Shown piece after piece: positions 1-11,760 of a stretch of DNA of 64,000 nt. The stretch covers positions 496,001 to 560,000 of the forward strand of contig JAXBDG010000009.1 of NCBI GenBank assembly GCA_036320915.1, read 5' to 3'. The stretch comes from Linnemannia elongata. Taxonomy: Eukaryota; Mortierellomycota; Mortierellomycetes; Mortierellales; Mortierellaceae. The position numbers and the translations under genes were made by a program. The stretch's first letter is position 1. Each line of letters starts with the position of its first letter. Under the pieces are notes generated by a model that was not told where the DNA came from, did no database searches, and saw only the letters and a program-made list of their open reading frames with translations.

Positions 1-207
1 GACCTGGTTTCGTGCCCCAACTACTTTTTCGAGACCTTGTCCTGGTTGGCTGTCTCGGTCCTGACCCTGTCGTGGTCCGCTCACTTGTTCTTTGTCGTCG
101 CCGTCGGTCAGATGTACATCTGGGCCGTCAAGAAGCACAAGGGCTACCGCAAGGAGTTCTCTGATTACCCCCGTGGTCGCAAGTCTATGTTCCCTTTCAT
201 CGCCTAA
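1..207 (+). CDS. TSC13: Very-long-chain enoyl-CoA reductase, C-terminal end (partial)
   Basis: The frame is open from base 1 and ends at TAA 205-207, giving the last 68 residues. The fragment has a hydrophobic segment followed by GQMYIWAVKKHKGYRKEF and ends FPFIA. This is the conserved C-terminus of the steroid 5-alpha-reductase-like family that includes yeast Tsc13 and human TECR. In that family the enzyme is an ER multi-pass membrane protein that carries out the last reduction (trans-2-enoyl-CoA to acyl-CoA, with NADPH) of each very-long-chain fatty-acid elongation cycle. The start and most of the protein lie upstream of the window. Identity rests on this C-terminal block only; another steroid-reductase-like member is possible but less likely. 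Confidence 0.85.
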   Translation, partial: DLVSCPNYFFETLSWLAVSVLTLSWSAHLFFVVAVGQMYIWAVKKHKGYRKEFSDYPRGRKSMFPFIA

Positions 208-2760
208 AGTGTGGTCCTTACTTCGACCTGAGTAGTCTTACTCTCTCATCAATCATACTCACCAGCATACTCTCACCCGCTCCACTCTGTCTCTCTCACT
301 CATTAATAAACCTAACAATGAAAACAAAAAACCAGTGGAATTCCCTTCTTGCTTGATTCCCGACTTGACTCTTTTTCATTACAGGCAGTTCACAGTCTTT
401 ATAGTTCTCTTGACGTTCAAGCCCATACCTCTTTTGGTCTTGCTTGGTGTTTGTTGCGTCTGCTCGTCCAGCCCTCATTTTATATCCGTTGCTTATTCAG
501 GCACCTTGCCTCCATGGGTTCATCCCTCTCCGTATGTCAATTACTCCTGCCAGCCTTACTGAGGTTTGTTGCTCTCCCTTCCTGATCACCACCGCTTGTT
601 TGTTTGCCAGTTGTTCTGGTCCGGACAAATATCTTTCTGTACCCCTGCAACGATTTGCCTTGCTGTTGGTTCCAGAATAGATCACGAAAGACATCCTGTT
701 CCTGCTTCATCTTTGTTGTAGTCCGATTCGATATGTGGCAATAGCGGGCGGTGGATCGGGAAGAAGAAGAAAAATAACAGCGGCAGTGGACGAGGAAGTG
801 AAAAGAAAGGGAGAGAACGAAAGAAAGGATCTATTGTTAAGAAACAAGGTTAGTTAGTGAAAGAAAGAAAAAAAAAGAATAAGCTTGCAAAAGAACCTGT
901 ATCTCAAATCCATCCACTCACATCGTTCCTGTATGTATGTCTCGCCCCCACACTCCCCCATCTCTCCGTCGTCTATTTCGTAATTCGTACTTGGGGTGAC
1001 CCAGACAGAGACGAGGCCCCCGGGCGAAATAAAAAACAAACAAACAGAGTGTGGGTGGTTGTGGGTTGGTTGTTATGTGACATCATGCACAAACAACAGG
1101 TTGAAAAATAGTGTTTGGCCGCTTTCTCTTTCTGCCCGCTTGTTGCTGTGTGTTTTATAACCGTACTCTTCCCACTTCCACATTAGTCGAGTGGAGAGAG
1201 AAAGAGAGAGACATTGCTGGTACTTGGCCGCCTTCCACAATACCATACGCCTTCGCACACAGAGCAAAAAAAAAAAAAAGAAGCTGTCTTTGATCCCTTT
1301 GTACTTGACCAAGGATATGAAAAAGTAACCCTTTTCTCCCTCTCTCCTTCCTTTGTTTGCCTCCTTCCATCTTTTTCTCCCGTCGTCCGAGCCCCTGTCC
1401 CCAAGGACCTAAAACTTCAAAGTCCTCTTCTTCGTCTGTGGACCAAGAGAGTAAAAGAAGGGCTCCATTCCGTCTTTTAAAGAGAGATGCACCTTCTCTC
1501 TCCCCTTGTCACCTTTCTCCCTCCCCTTCTCCCGTGAGCGACTGAAGGAATGGGTGCAAAGAGATCGAGTGAGTAAAGGTTGGACAGATTAAAAATAAAA
1601 ATGAATAGGCGCAGCACACCGAACAACCACAAGATGAAGGCAAGAAAAAAAAAATAAATATTGTGAACAAAACGATGTCCCAGTTTGTCAAGACGTCTTA
1701 TTTTTCCCACGCAGGCACTCCTTCGTTCAAATACAAAAAAAATAAATATGAAAAGAGTCATTCATTCCCGAACAGCAACAACAACAACAACCAAAAACAG
1801 TGGAGTGTTGTTGCAGTGAGCAATTTGGCTCTCGTCGACCTTTCTTTCTCCCTCTATTTTTTTTCCTCCGAAAGAACCCCATCGATTAAAGTCTGCTGTA
1901 TACCTTTGATTGTCGACGTACAATTACATCCTTCTATCTTCTTCTTGCGGTAAAAAGCTTGATCCGTGGACCAGAAGGGCGGTGATTTCTAGCCTAGTGC
2001 ATAATAAAGAAAGCTAAAAGGGTATCGGCCTTTCCCCTGACAGAATGGCTGGGACAATGGAGATCATAGGATGACGACAGGGATGAGGGATGACATGATG
2101 TCCAGGAAGTAAAATGGTATGGAGGAAAGTGAATGAAGAGTCAATTGGTGCGGTTAGGAGAATAGGGAACAAGGAAAGGATGATCAAAGAAGAACAAGGT
2201 ATGTATGATGGATGATGGGACATAGGCATACGATACCCTTGCGCATAAACACCCTCCTGTCAGGCAAATCAGTGAAAGCAGCAGAGGATAACGAGTGATG
2301 GTTACCAGCAAGGAAGGTAGATCCTCCTGGTCAAGGTGAGGTAGAAGTTGAGACTTGGAGCGGTGGAGTAGGAGAAGCGGGGAGTGGAGTGGGAATGGTA
2401 CCTTTGGTTGTAAACTGTCAGTAAAGGGTGCCCAAGGCTAGGAGTAGATCCATACAGATACAAGGCCTACCTTTGTGTGATTTAGTTTCTTTGGCCTTCT
2501 TTCCTCATCTTTTTTAGCTGGTTTCCCTGGGGCAGGAAGACAAGATCCTCCTCCTTTTGCAAGCCACCAGTCCTCAATATTTAAAGGTCGTCGGATCGAG
2601 GCCCCTTCCCTCCTCTTTTTCTTCTCTTCTTCTCTTTTCTTCTTCTTAACACCACACCCTCCCTCTCCCTCTCCCTCCCCTTTCCAACAAACAAAGAAAA
2701 AGCTCCATAGCTTATTTTTCATACAACCCCTTTCTCATTCACTCATCACTCATTCACAAC
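208..2760. other. Intergenic, no gene seen
   Basis: About 2.5 kb between the TSC13 stop and the ornithine aminotransferase ATG. Only short, overlapping, low-complexity reading frames occur on both strands. The last 200 bases before the ATG are strongly pyrimidine-rich (CCCTCTCCCTCTCC around 2655-2690), consistent with promoter and 5' leader DNA of the downstream gene. I see no tRNA or repeat family. Confidence 0.5.
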
Positions 2761-4342
2761 ATGGCCACCCACTCCCTCACCAACAAGGAAGTCATGCACC
2801 TCGAGCACCAGTACGGTGCCCACAAGTAAGTCCTTTTTCTTTCCTTGTATTTGTTCTTTACTATACCATACCATACCATACCATACACACCCTTTCACAA
2901 TCATATATTGACCTTTATCTCCACCTCTCTACCTTCCGTCCAATAGCTACCACCCCCTCCCTGTCGTCTTCTCCAAGGCTCAGGGCATCTGGGTCTGGGA
3001 CTGCGAGGTATGAATTCAGATCCAATGCATGCATCGTACCACAAAGAAGAAAAAACCTCCGTGCAGTAATATTAGATCCGACAATGAACGAAAACAATGA
3101 AAAGACACATGACTCACCCACATGTCTCTTGTCTTTTCTATCTCTTACCATCAACAGGGTAACAAGTACATGGACTTCTTGAGCGCCTACTCGGCCACCA
3201 ACCAGGGCCACTCCCACCCTAAGATCGTCAAGGCTCTGTGCGACCAGGCTCAGAAGCTTTGCCTCAGCTCCCGCGCCTTCTACAACGACGTCTTTGGCCA
3301 GTACGCCAAGTACGTCACCGAGTACTTCGGCTTCGACAAGGTCCTCCCCATGAACACCGGTGCCGAAGCTGTCGAGACCGCCATCAAGCTCTCCCGCAAG
3401 TGGGGCTACCTCAAGAAGAACATTCCCGAGGGCGAGGCCGTCGTTCTCTCCTGCACTGAGAACTTCCACGGACGCACTGTCGGAATCATTTCCATGTCGA
3501 CTGACCCCGACGCACGTCTCGGTTTCGGTCCTTTCCTCCCCAACGTTGGCCCCGTCTGCCCCAAGACCGGCCGCACCATCCGCTACAACAACATCGAGGA
3601 CCTCGAGTACGTCCTCGAGCACAACGGCAAGAATGTCGCCGCCTTCTTGGTCGAGCCCATTCAGGGTGAGGCCGGTATCATGGTCCCCGACAACGGCTAC
3701 CTCAAGAAGGTCGCCGAGCTCTGCAAGAAGCACAACGTCCTCCTGATCGCCGACGAGATCCAGACTGGCCTTGCCCGTACCGGAAAGATGCTCTGCATTG
3801 ACCACGATAACATCAAGCCCGATATCCTTTTGCTCGGTAAGGCTCTCTCCGGAGGTGTCTACCCCGTCTCTGCCGTCCTCGCCAACGACGAGGTCATGCT
3901 CGTCATCAAGCCTGGTGAGCACGGATCCACCTACGGAGGCAACCCCCTCGGATGCGCTGTCGCCATGGCTGCCCTCGAGGTCATCAAGGAGGATAACTTG
4001 GTCGAGAAGGCCCACGTCTTGGGTGAGAAGTTCCGTGCTGAGGTCTCCAAGATCCAGTCCCCCGCTTTGGCCCTTACCCGTGGTCGCGGTCTCTTGAACG
4101 CCATTGTCATTGACGAGTCCAAGGCTAATGGCCGCACCGCCTGGCAGTTGTGCCTCCTTCTCAAGAAGAAGGGTCTCCTCGCTAAGCCCACCCACCAGAA
4201 CATCATCCGTCTCGCTCCCCCACTCTGCATCACCGAAGAGGAGCTCATGGAGGGTGTCCGCATTATCGAGGAGTCCCTCAAGGAGCTCTTGACCTTGACC
4301 GACTCTGAGGCCAAGGCTCTCGAGGCCGAGGATGACCACTAA
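2761..4342 (+). CDS. CAR2: Ornithine aminotransferase
   Basis: Three exons, 2761-2825, 2947-3007 and 3158-4342, joined by GT-AG introns, give 436 residues, the usual family length. The enzyme is a PLP-dependent class III aminotransferase that moves the delta-amino group of ornithine to 2-oxoglutarate, giving glutamate semialdehyde and glutamate in arginine/ornithine breakdown and proline formation. Family signatures are visible: [19 protein letters not shown], the [15 protein letters not shown] block with the PLP-binding Asp, and [15 protein letters not shown] with the probable Schiff-base lysine near residue 270. No mitochondrial presequence is evident (start [20 protein letters not shown]), so it is probably cytosolic as in yeast. 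Intron 1 contains a short CCATA repeat. It faces a mitochondrial carrier gene tail to tail. Confidence 0.96.
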
Positions 4343-5224
4343 GTCATCACCCGCTCTTTCGTCCAAAGGAGAGTCAGGAGGAGAGGACGACAGGAGGAAA
4401 AAAATTGAAGGAAGGAGAAAGGATCTTTGAGATTTTTACAGGATAGAAGGTGGTGGAGGCTTCACATTTTGGTTCGGACTATTCAACAACTAGCACCAAC
4501 GGGTGCGTGTTTGGGTCCGGGAGGATGGTGAGAGAAGAGCAGCTTGACGCGATTGTGTAAGATAACTAGATTTCCTTTTTTTCTTTTTCTTTGGGCCTTT
4601 TCTTTTTCCTTTTCGGAGAGAGATTTAGGTATTCCAAAGGGAAAATGAGTCTGAAGTGGTTGAACATCCCTTTTAGCAATCCCTCGGATTTCCACCTCGT
4701 TTACGGGGGAGCACTTTAATGTGTCTTTCTCTTGGGCGAACGAGTTCGATGGGAGGGATGGTTCATTACAGGCGTAAAAACATAACTTTTTGTTGTTTTG
4801 CGGCTCCTCTTTCTCCTTCCTTTATTTTTTTTAACCCTTTTTTATTTAATGTGCATTGTCACCACCACTTTTCTATTTTGCTGAGCATCGTTTAGCTTGG
4901 CAGGATTGTACATATCCATTCCCTGTAACATTTTCTTGTAGATTCTTTCTTCGTTTTTTGATTTTCTTTTTCTTTTCGTTTGTTCTTTTTCGTTTCCTTT
5001 GTACTTTTACTACTACCACTACTACTACATAAAGATCTTTCTTTTCGCACCTCAATTGCTTTTGCCTTGGATACATTTTTCGGTATTTTTTTTTTTGTTT
5101 GCGCCTGATAAAAAAAGAAACACAGATAACACCATATCTTTTCAGATAATTCATTTTCTATTTGCAAACAATTTGTCTATCTCTTCTCTTGGATATAAAA
5201 AAAAGCCTCTATATATGACCTCCA
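4343..5224. other. Convergent intergenic spacer
   Basis: About 880 bases between the 3' ends of the ornithine aminotransferase (+) and carrier (-) genes. It is T-rich on the + strand with several T runs and AT-rich stretches near 4800-4870 that could serve for 3'-end formation. No supported reading frame. Confidence 0.5.
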
Positions 5225-6116
5225 TTACTCCCCACGCATAAACTTCATAGTCATCTCATAAAAGAAGAACGTGGCCGCATTGGCGGGGAAGGCACGTGCC
5301 ATGGTTGGTCCAAAGCCCTTGAACCAGACCTTCCAGTTGCCGCCCCTGGCCTCAGCCTGCAAAGACCGGAAGCATTCCAAAGTTGACTTGTAGGAGAGGT
5401 TGGACTGCATGCGGGATTTGACAACGTCTTGGGGGTAACAGGGGACCCAGGCTCCGAAACCGGCGATTCCTCCGGCGAGGAGGAGTTCGGGGGTCGAGAG
5501 AGATTCAACACGGCCGTTGTGGTTGAAGTGTGCCAATATCCGCTTTGTTCCCTCATATGAAACTACATTGGAGATTGAGATTGTGGTGATGGTGAAGGAG
5601 ACGTTTGGTCGTTAATAGGTTGCAGTTGAAGGATAATCAACCATGAAAATTCTTGGCATTTCAATTTCTTTTCCAGTGACGAAAAAGTACAATCAGTAAA
5701 GAGTTGAGCGACGTACCAAAGTAAGTGAAGTAGGAGGGGACATCACGCAAGAGGGTGATATCCATGCCACGGTAGAGACCCTTCAAGCCCTGTTGACGGA
5801 ACGTCCGGATGCCTGCATCCAACACTCCTGTATACTATTCACACCCACACCCCCAACAAAAATGAGATAGAGAATTGCAATGTTAGTTAACAGATCATAA
5901 GAACAAGAGCTCGCCTCCTTGGACATTTTTGGTCAACTACCAAAAAAAAAAAGGTGAAGACGACATACGGGCTTAACGGCGCCGGCGAGGGGGAGGGCTC
6001 CAGCGGCAGGTTTATACTGGGTCTGAAGCTTGACCTTGAGCAACTCAACGGGGCAGTTCACAAAGGCCATCACTCCTCCAGCCATCGAACCAGCGCAACC
6101 AATCTGGACTATGAGG

Positions 6117-6160
<44 letters not shown>

Positions 6161-7327
6161 AACAAACGAAGTAATGTGTTAGCACTTCTCTTCTCGTCTA
6201 GAGCGACAATACAGCAATGGACAAACACATGTTTCCATGGTGGAGATTAGCATCCAGAAACTAGTATTACGACGGTACGTACAGATAGAAAGAGTCTTGG
6301 TTTCGTCGCCTCCCTGGAACCAGCGTCTAAAAGTTCCGTTAGCGGCAAACATGACCGCATTGCTGTTGTTATAGTTCGTTTCAAAGTAGTCGAAGAGATA
6401 GTGTGTGCGGAGAAAAAAATGGTTAGGAAAATAATTATTATCTTTCTGGGACTACCAGGGACCTGGTGATGAAGCACACCTCTTAATGAGTCACGCTCAC
6501 ACATCCTGAGAAAATTTAAAATCCGGGATATGAAACAAAAACACATGGACATACACAGCGGCAAAGCAAAGCAAAGCAAACGAAAACATACCAGATACCG
6601 ATGCCCATCAAGGGAGAAGTAACTCCTTTGTAAAGTCCAGCAGGCTAATTGACATTGAACAAGAGGCGCAATTGAACAGCGGTTAGCTATCCCTTCCAAT
6701 AGCCAGAGATCCTGCGATGATGAACCCGATATCCTGGATCTTCGTAGAATAAAAACAAGATGAACGTACGCCTTCCTCCTTCAGTGTCATGCGGAGACAG
6801 TCCATGGCGCCCTTGTACTTTGGTGGGTTGGGTTGAGTCTGCAAGCGGACCTATTCAGCAACAACACAACACAGAGGGGACAGTTAGCAGTCTGTCCTAG
6901 CATCAATTGATGTGGAAACCGAAGTCAATTGTCCAGCACAAAGAGGATAGAGAAGTTCCTGGGGCTGTAAAGTACCTTGAGGGTATCAAAAGGATGTCCT
7001 GTTCACCGGATTGTATGCAATTGAGATAAAAAAAAGGGACCGGTAAGAAGAAAAGTTAGCAACTAAAGCTAAACAAGGGTCTTCTGAATGGTCCTATGCC
7101 ATGATCTCTCGCAAAGCCCGTCTCTCTCCCGGCTAGTCGATTCCTTCTCTCTCCATCCTAGCACTGTGAAAGCGAATACAGGAGTAAAAGTAGTAGCTAC
7201 TGAGAAAGCGAGAGAAAGGGAGCAAAACGGTACCTGAGACGACCTGGGCCCATCCACCGACGGTGCCTGCGACGACATCGTTGACCCAGCTGGGAAGGGT
7301 GATTGTGTTCTGCTTGAGTGTTGCCAT
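5225..7327 (-). CDS. Mitochondrial carrier (SLC25), ornithine/carnitine/YMC-like group
   Basis: Eight exons on the minus strand (7327-7234, 6998-6976, 6850-6770, 6644-6592, 6362-6283, 6108-5969, 5834-5717, 5562-5225), all with GT-AG introns, give exactly 308 residues, the normal length for this family. The three tandem signature motifs are present: HPFDTLK, CPVELLK and YPQDVVK, each at the end of an odd-numbered helix, and the third repeat carries FPANAATF. It should be a six-helix exchanger of the mitochondrial inner membrane. The sequence resembles the group holding ornithine/basic amino-acid carriers, acyl-carnitine carriers and yeast Ymc1. The substrate cannot be fixed by eye. Convergence with ornithine aminotransferase makes an amino acid attractive, but this is only contextual. 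One exon is just 23 bases, and one intron contains an A run of 35. Confidence 0.92.
6124..6158. repeat. Poly-A/T run (A35) in carrier intron
   Basis: Thirty-five consecutive A on the + strand, directly preceded by seven T (6117-6123). On the transcribed minus strand this is a U35 run followed by A7, ending 13 bases before the CATAG acceptor of the exon ending at 6108, so it may act as an extreme polypyrimidine tract. Confidence 0.9.
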
Positions 7328-7973
7328 TTGCTTGTCCTGTTCCTTTATGAATGAGTTGTCAGGTTGAATGAGTCAGGGTGTGGTCGGATGGGTGGGTGTG
7401 AAAGAGTTGAGGCGGCAGGGCAGGGCAGGCGGGTCAGACGACAGACAAAAATCAAACAAAGGAAAAAGAATGGGGTAAAGAAAGAGAGAAAGAGGGAGAG
7501 CCGAAACGCCCATTTAATCCCACAAGGCCACAGACAAATCAACAAACGAGAGCGTGGAAAAATAAAAATAAAAAATAAAAAAAAAAAAAAAACGCCACTG
7601 GGCGTGGTCACAGATCAGATAGATCTATCCGTTTGTCAGCCAATGACATCGATTGGCATCTACATCGGGTCTAGCTCCAGTTGACCCTGAAGTTGACAAC
7701 TGCAAAGAGGGAAAAGGCTTGGAACAAAAAACTGGCACTTCGAGTCCGTTTTTTTTTATTTCTTGTCTTCTTTGAAAAGAGATCTCGCTATTATAACAAT
7801 AGAGTATGGTATTAAGGAGTAGATGGTGTCGTAAATGGATGCATGAAAAGTAAAGATACGATTGTCGTATATGTATGCTGTAAGGAAATAGAGAATAGGA
7901 TGGGTGAATAGATACATCAAAAAAGAAAAAGAAGGATCGGAACTTGTCTAAGAAAATCATCACCCTCAATCTT
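7328..7973. other. Intergenic, promoter of carrier and 3' end of H+-ATPase gene
   Basis: Both flanking genes are on the minus strand. The segment holds the carrier promoter and the 3' untranslated region of the H+-ATPase gene. It contains AT-rich runs (A16 at 7577-7592). No supported reading frame or RNA gene. Confidence 0.5.
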
Positions 7974-10816
7974 CTACTTCTGCTTCAAAGCCTCGAGGAC
8001 CTTGATCTTCAAACCGACCTGACGAACCTGGTCAATCGACGACCAGACACGCTGTTGCTGGATCACACGCACCTTGCGCGCCTTCAATTTGTCCTTACGC
8101 GCCTTGGTCGGCCATGCAGCCGCCGTGAACTCGAACGACCAGTACCGGAAGATAAACACCTTCACAAAGTCCAGGAACACAAAATACACCAGCGAGATCG
8201 CAATCACGGCAGTGCCCCAGCCCCATCCGATCGCCTCACCGACAATCACTCCATAGACGCAGATCAACATCGCAAAGACCTGCGTACCCATGACTGCGAT
8301 AAAGAAGATGGGCGAGGGCATGTTCTCCCAGAAGTAGCCAGACAGACGGGTCGAGAAGATGACGAAATGAGGAGCAGACGAGATGTGGAGGTACATGATC
8401 GCTTCTAGCTTGGCGGCAGAGACGTGGAAGACGCGGTCGGCGACGAAAAAGTGAGCAAACGACAGAGCAGTCAAGAGGGCTCCAAGGACGACGGACAAAA
8501 AGATCAGTTGGCCGATTCTCCACTTGTCGGGGTAGGCCGAGATCTTGGCGTTGTCAACGGAAATAACCAGCGTGGCGGCGTCGTTCAAAATACAGATGAG
8601 AATCAGCAGGATGGGCTTCATATGCCACTTGAGGGCCATGGTGATGCAGAAGAAGAACATCAAAAAGTGCACAGTCGACGTGATACGGTACAGGGCATAC
8701 GAGCGCATACGCTGGAAGATGGCGCGGGAGGTCATCAAACCATCGACAATGGTCGACAGACCGGGGGCAAGCAGTACAATATCGGCGGCAGAGCGAGCGG
8801 CATCGGTGCAGCCGTGGACAGCAATACCAACATTAGCCTTCTTAAGAGCGGGGGCATCATTGACACCGTCACCAGTCATACCAACAAGGATACCACGATT
8901 CTGGAGCAGCTCGACTACACGGTACTTGTGCTCGGGAATGACCTGGGCGAAACCGTCGGCGCGGATACAGTGCTCAGTAATCTCATCATCAGACTTGCTG
9001 GGGTCAACCAAGTGTCCGGCGTCAAGAATAACACGACCCATTCCGAGACGGTGAGCGACCTCCTTGGCGATAATCTGCTGGTCTCCGGTAATCATCTTGA
9101 CATCGACACCCATCTCGTTACAGCGGCGAATAGTTTCTGCGGAATCTGGGCGGGGAGGGTCAATCAAGGAGATCATTCCAACGAGCTCGTACTCTTCAAG
9201 AGAGCCGGGCTTGGTACGGGCAACACCGAGGGCACGGAGGCCACGCTTGGCGAGAGAGTTGACGGCACGGACAGCATCGTTATCACCACCGACGAGACGA
9301 ATAATAACCTGAGGGGCACCCTTGGCGACCTTGAAAGACTCCTGGGTGCTGTAGTTCATAACAGTAGCCTGGGTCATCTTGGTCGAGGGATTGAAGGGCA
9401 AGAAGGAGGTCACCTTGTATCCAGGGACCTCGTGCTTGTGGGTGCGGTTCTTGAGGATATCAAGTTGCTCCTCGGCAGCAGTACGGACGGCGAACTCAAT
9501 GGGGTCGTTTGCACCCGGCTCGGCAGCGAGGTAAGAGTAAAGGAGGATATCTTCGGCAGTGTTTCCGTTTGTCAGGTAGGGCTCATCAAAGGTCAACTCG
9601 TTAAGGGTTAAGGTACCAGTCTTGTCAGAGCAAAGAACAGAGACAGAGGCCATCTCCTCAACGGCAGTCAGACGCTTGACGATGACCTTGCGGACAGCGA
9701 GTTCCTTGGCGCCCATGGCCATAGTGACAGACATGACAGTAGGAAGACCGACGGGGATGGCAGCAATGGTCAGGACAAGGACACGCTCGAGGACCTTCTT
9801 GAACTCGCCGTCGGGAGTACCGCGATCGACGACGAGGAGGTAGACCATGATGATGACGACCAAGACGACGGTGATGAGGATCAAGAAGTTGCCAATACGG
9901 TTGATGATCTTTTGGAAATGACCTTCCTCAGGTGCGACAGCCATGAGGCCAGCAGCACGACCAATGAAGGTGTCACCACCGGTCTTGGTCACGACAGCCA
10001 TCTGTTGACCCTGCTTAACAATCGAGGACGAGTAAACGGTGGCACCTTTGTTCTTGGACAGAGGCAAGGACTCTCCAGTCAGGGCAGACTGGTCGACCTG
10101 AAGGTCACCCTCGGTGGCCTCACCGGTAGCACCGATACCAAGGAGACGACCGTCGGCGGGGATGATGTCTCCGAGACGGAGGACAATGACGTCACCGGGA
10201 ACCAGCTCGGAGGTGTCGAGTTCGACGAGGTGACCGTTACGCCAGCAGCGAGTCTTCAGGGCAAGGGTCTGCTTGAGGGCATCCAGGGCAGACTCTGCCT
10301 TGGCCTCCTCCACGAAACCAATCGTTGCGTTGATGAATAGCAGCGCGAGAATAATACCGAAATCCGCCCAATCCTATCATTCAATATCAGAAATAAGGTC
10401 TTTCGCGTTAACAACATTGTCCGTGCGCTCGTGCTCATTTTGTAATCATAAAGAAAACGGGAGCGACAAAAAGAAAAACTTACGCCGACGATGGCAGAGC
10501 AGATGACGGCAATTTCAATCAAGTAGGCGATAGCACCCGTGAAATAGCCCAGGAACTTCAACAGTGGGTGGCGCTTCTTCTCCACCAACTCGTTCTTTCC
10601 AAACGTCTCACGACGACGATGGACTTCGTCGTCCGAAAGACCCTTCAGGGGGTCGGTCTTGAGGAGGAGCTCGAGTTCAGGAGAGATCTCCTCCACGTGC
10701 TCGTGATGGACTTGCTCCTCAATCTCCACATCTCCTTCCTTGCCATCAATCTTGCCGGAGCCGCCATGCCCGTGGCCGTAATCGCCCTGGTGGTTTTCGA
10801 TTTCTTGTTTGCTCAT
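7974..10816 (-). CDS. PMA1: Plasma-membrane H+-ATPase (P-type IIIA)
   Basis: Two exons (10816-10484 and 10373-7974, one GT-AG intron) give 910 residues, close to yeast Pma1 (918). The enzyme pumps protons out of the cell using ATP and so powers nutrient uptake. An acidic, His/Gly-rich N-terminus is followed by the LTGES actuator loop near residue 212, the phosphorylation motif CSDKTGTLT with the catalytic Asp near residue 361, the nucleotide-binding MITGDQ, and the hinge GMTGDGVNDAPALKKA. Membrane helices flank these as expected. The tail is basic (about 50 residues after the last helix, with LKARKVRVIQQQ) and lacks the yeast QRVSTQHEKET regulatory end, so tail phospho-regulation may differ. 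Large shadow frames on the opposite strand come from codon bias. Confidence 0.97.
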
Positions 10817-11760
10817 GTAAGTTGTGCTGTTCTGTGTGTTATAGGGACTGTTGTGAGCCGTGAACGCGTATGCGTATTTGTTGGTTGGTACGTGTAATGT
10901 GAGAGGAAGAGAGGGATTGTGTTTTTTTGAGGAGATAAAAGGAACGGCTGGTTAGTTGTGAAAAACAAGTCGCTGGCTAGTCGAAGAGGCGATGAGTGGG
11001 TCAAAAATAGTATAGGCGTGATAAGGAGTGAGAAGGCGGGGTAGAGGCGAGGAGGTTGTTTGGAATGATGAGTCCGGTGAGAAATAGCGAGAATATTTTC
11101 GAACAGGAGTACTATGCTGCGCCTTTTGTGGTTGCTGGTGCAACACAATGTAACGGACAGGAAGTGTAGGTATAAGAATTGTGCTCCGGTTACGACAGTT
11201 ACAAGAAGTGTGAGGTTTGAAGGAGCTTGTTGAAGTGAAAGAAATGAAGTCTGTGGTTGTTGTTGTTGTAGTGTATGGTTGCAGTTGTGTATAGTTCCGA
11301 CGTTTGTCCGCAAAGAATGTTTGTGAATGAGAGCGAGAGGGAAAGAGGGAACTTACGTACAGGTGAGTGGAGAGGAGCAATGGTGTTGGTGTCGAAGGGA
11401 TAACAATCAAAGTCGTATGAGTGAAGAGAGAAGAGAGAAGAGGGATGAGAGGGAGTGACAGCGGGTAGGTAGAGTGAATGGTACAAAGTAGGAAAATGGA
11501 AAAAGGAAAAAGTGTAAAAAAGAAGAAAAGAAAAGAAAAGAAAAGAAAGGAAAAGGAACGAGTGACAAAGGACGAGCTCCTTTTTAATCGTTCAAAAATG
11601 GCTGTGGCCACACCGTATCCACAGACTTTGAAAAAAGATACTCCAAAAGGGCGAACTGAAAGGCAGAGGCAAAGAGACGGGAGGAGTAACAAGCGGTAAG
11701 AAGAGAGGAGAGAAACGGCCATCAAAGTCCAAGACCACTGCAACGCGGGGGTGGAAAGCA
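10817..11760 (-). promoter_or_regulatory. Long upstream leader/promoter of H+-ATPase gene with candidate 5' UTR intron
   Basis: Read on the minus strand this segment is very C/T- and CA-rich, typical of a long fungal 5' leader. A good donor (CTGTAC|GTAAGT, complement of about 11357-11351) lies about 540 bases before the ATG, and acceptor-like sites such as ATAACACACAG lie just before the ATG (about 10830-10840). This is compatible with a leader intron. A 263-residue frame through it is Ser/Leu/Phe/Thr low complexity and was not accepted as coding. Inference from signals only. Confidence 0.35.

Noticed and set aside
2915..4366. 483-codon open frame opposite the ornithine aminotransferase gene
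   Set aside because: It mirrors the strong C-ending codon bias of the true gene and spans its introns. It is Gly/Val/Leu/Asp-rich with no domain.
6247..6699. 150-codon frame within the mitochondrial carrier gene
   Set aside because: It crosses two real exons in the wrong frame and reads through introns.
8424..9611. 395-codon open frame antisense to the H+-ATPase
   Set aside because: It is a shadow of the conserved ATPase coding strand and has no domain or start context.
10952..11743. 263-codon frame upstream of the H+-ATPase
   Set aside because: It is Ser/Leu/Phe/Thr low complexity from pyrimidine-rich leader DNA and contains a likely splice donor.
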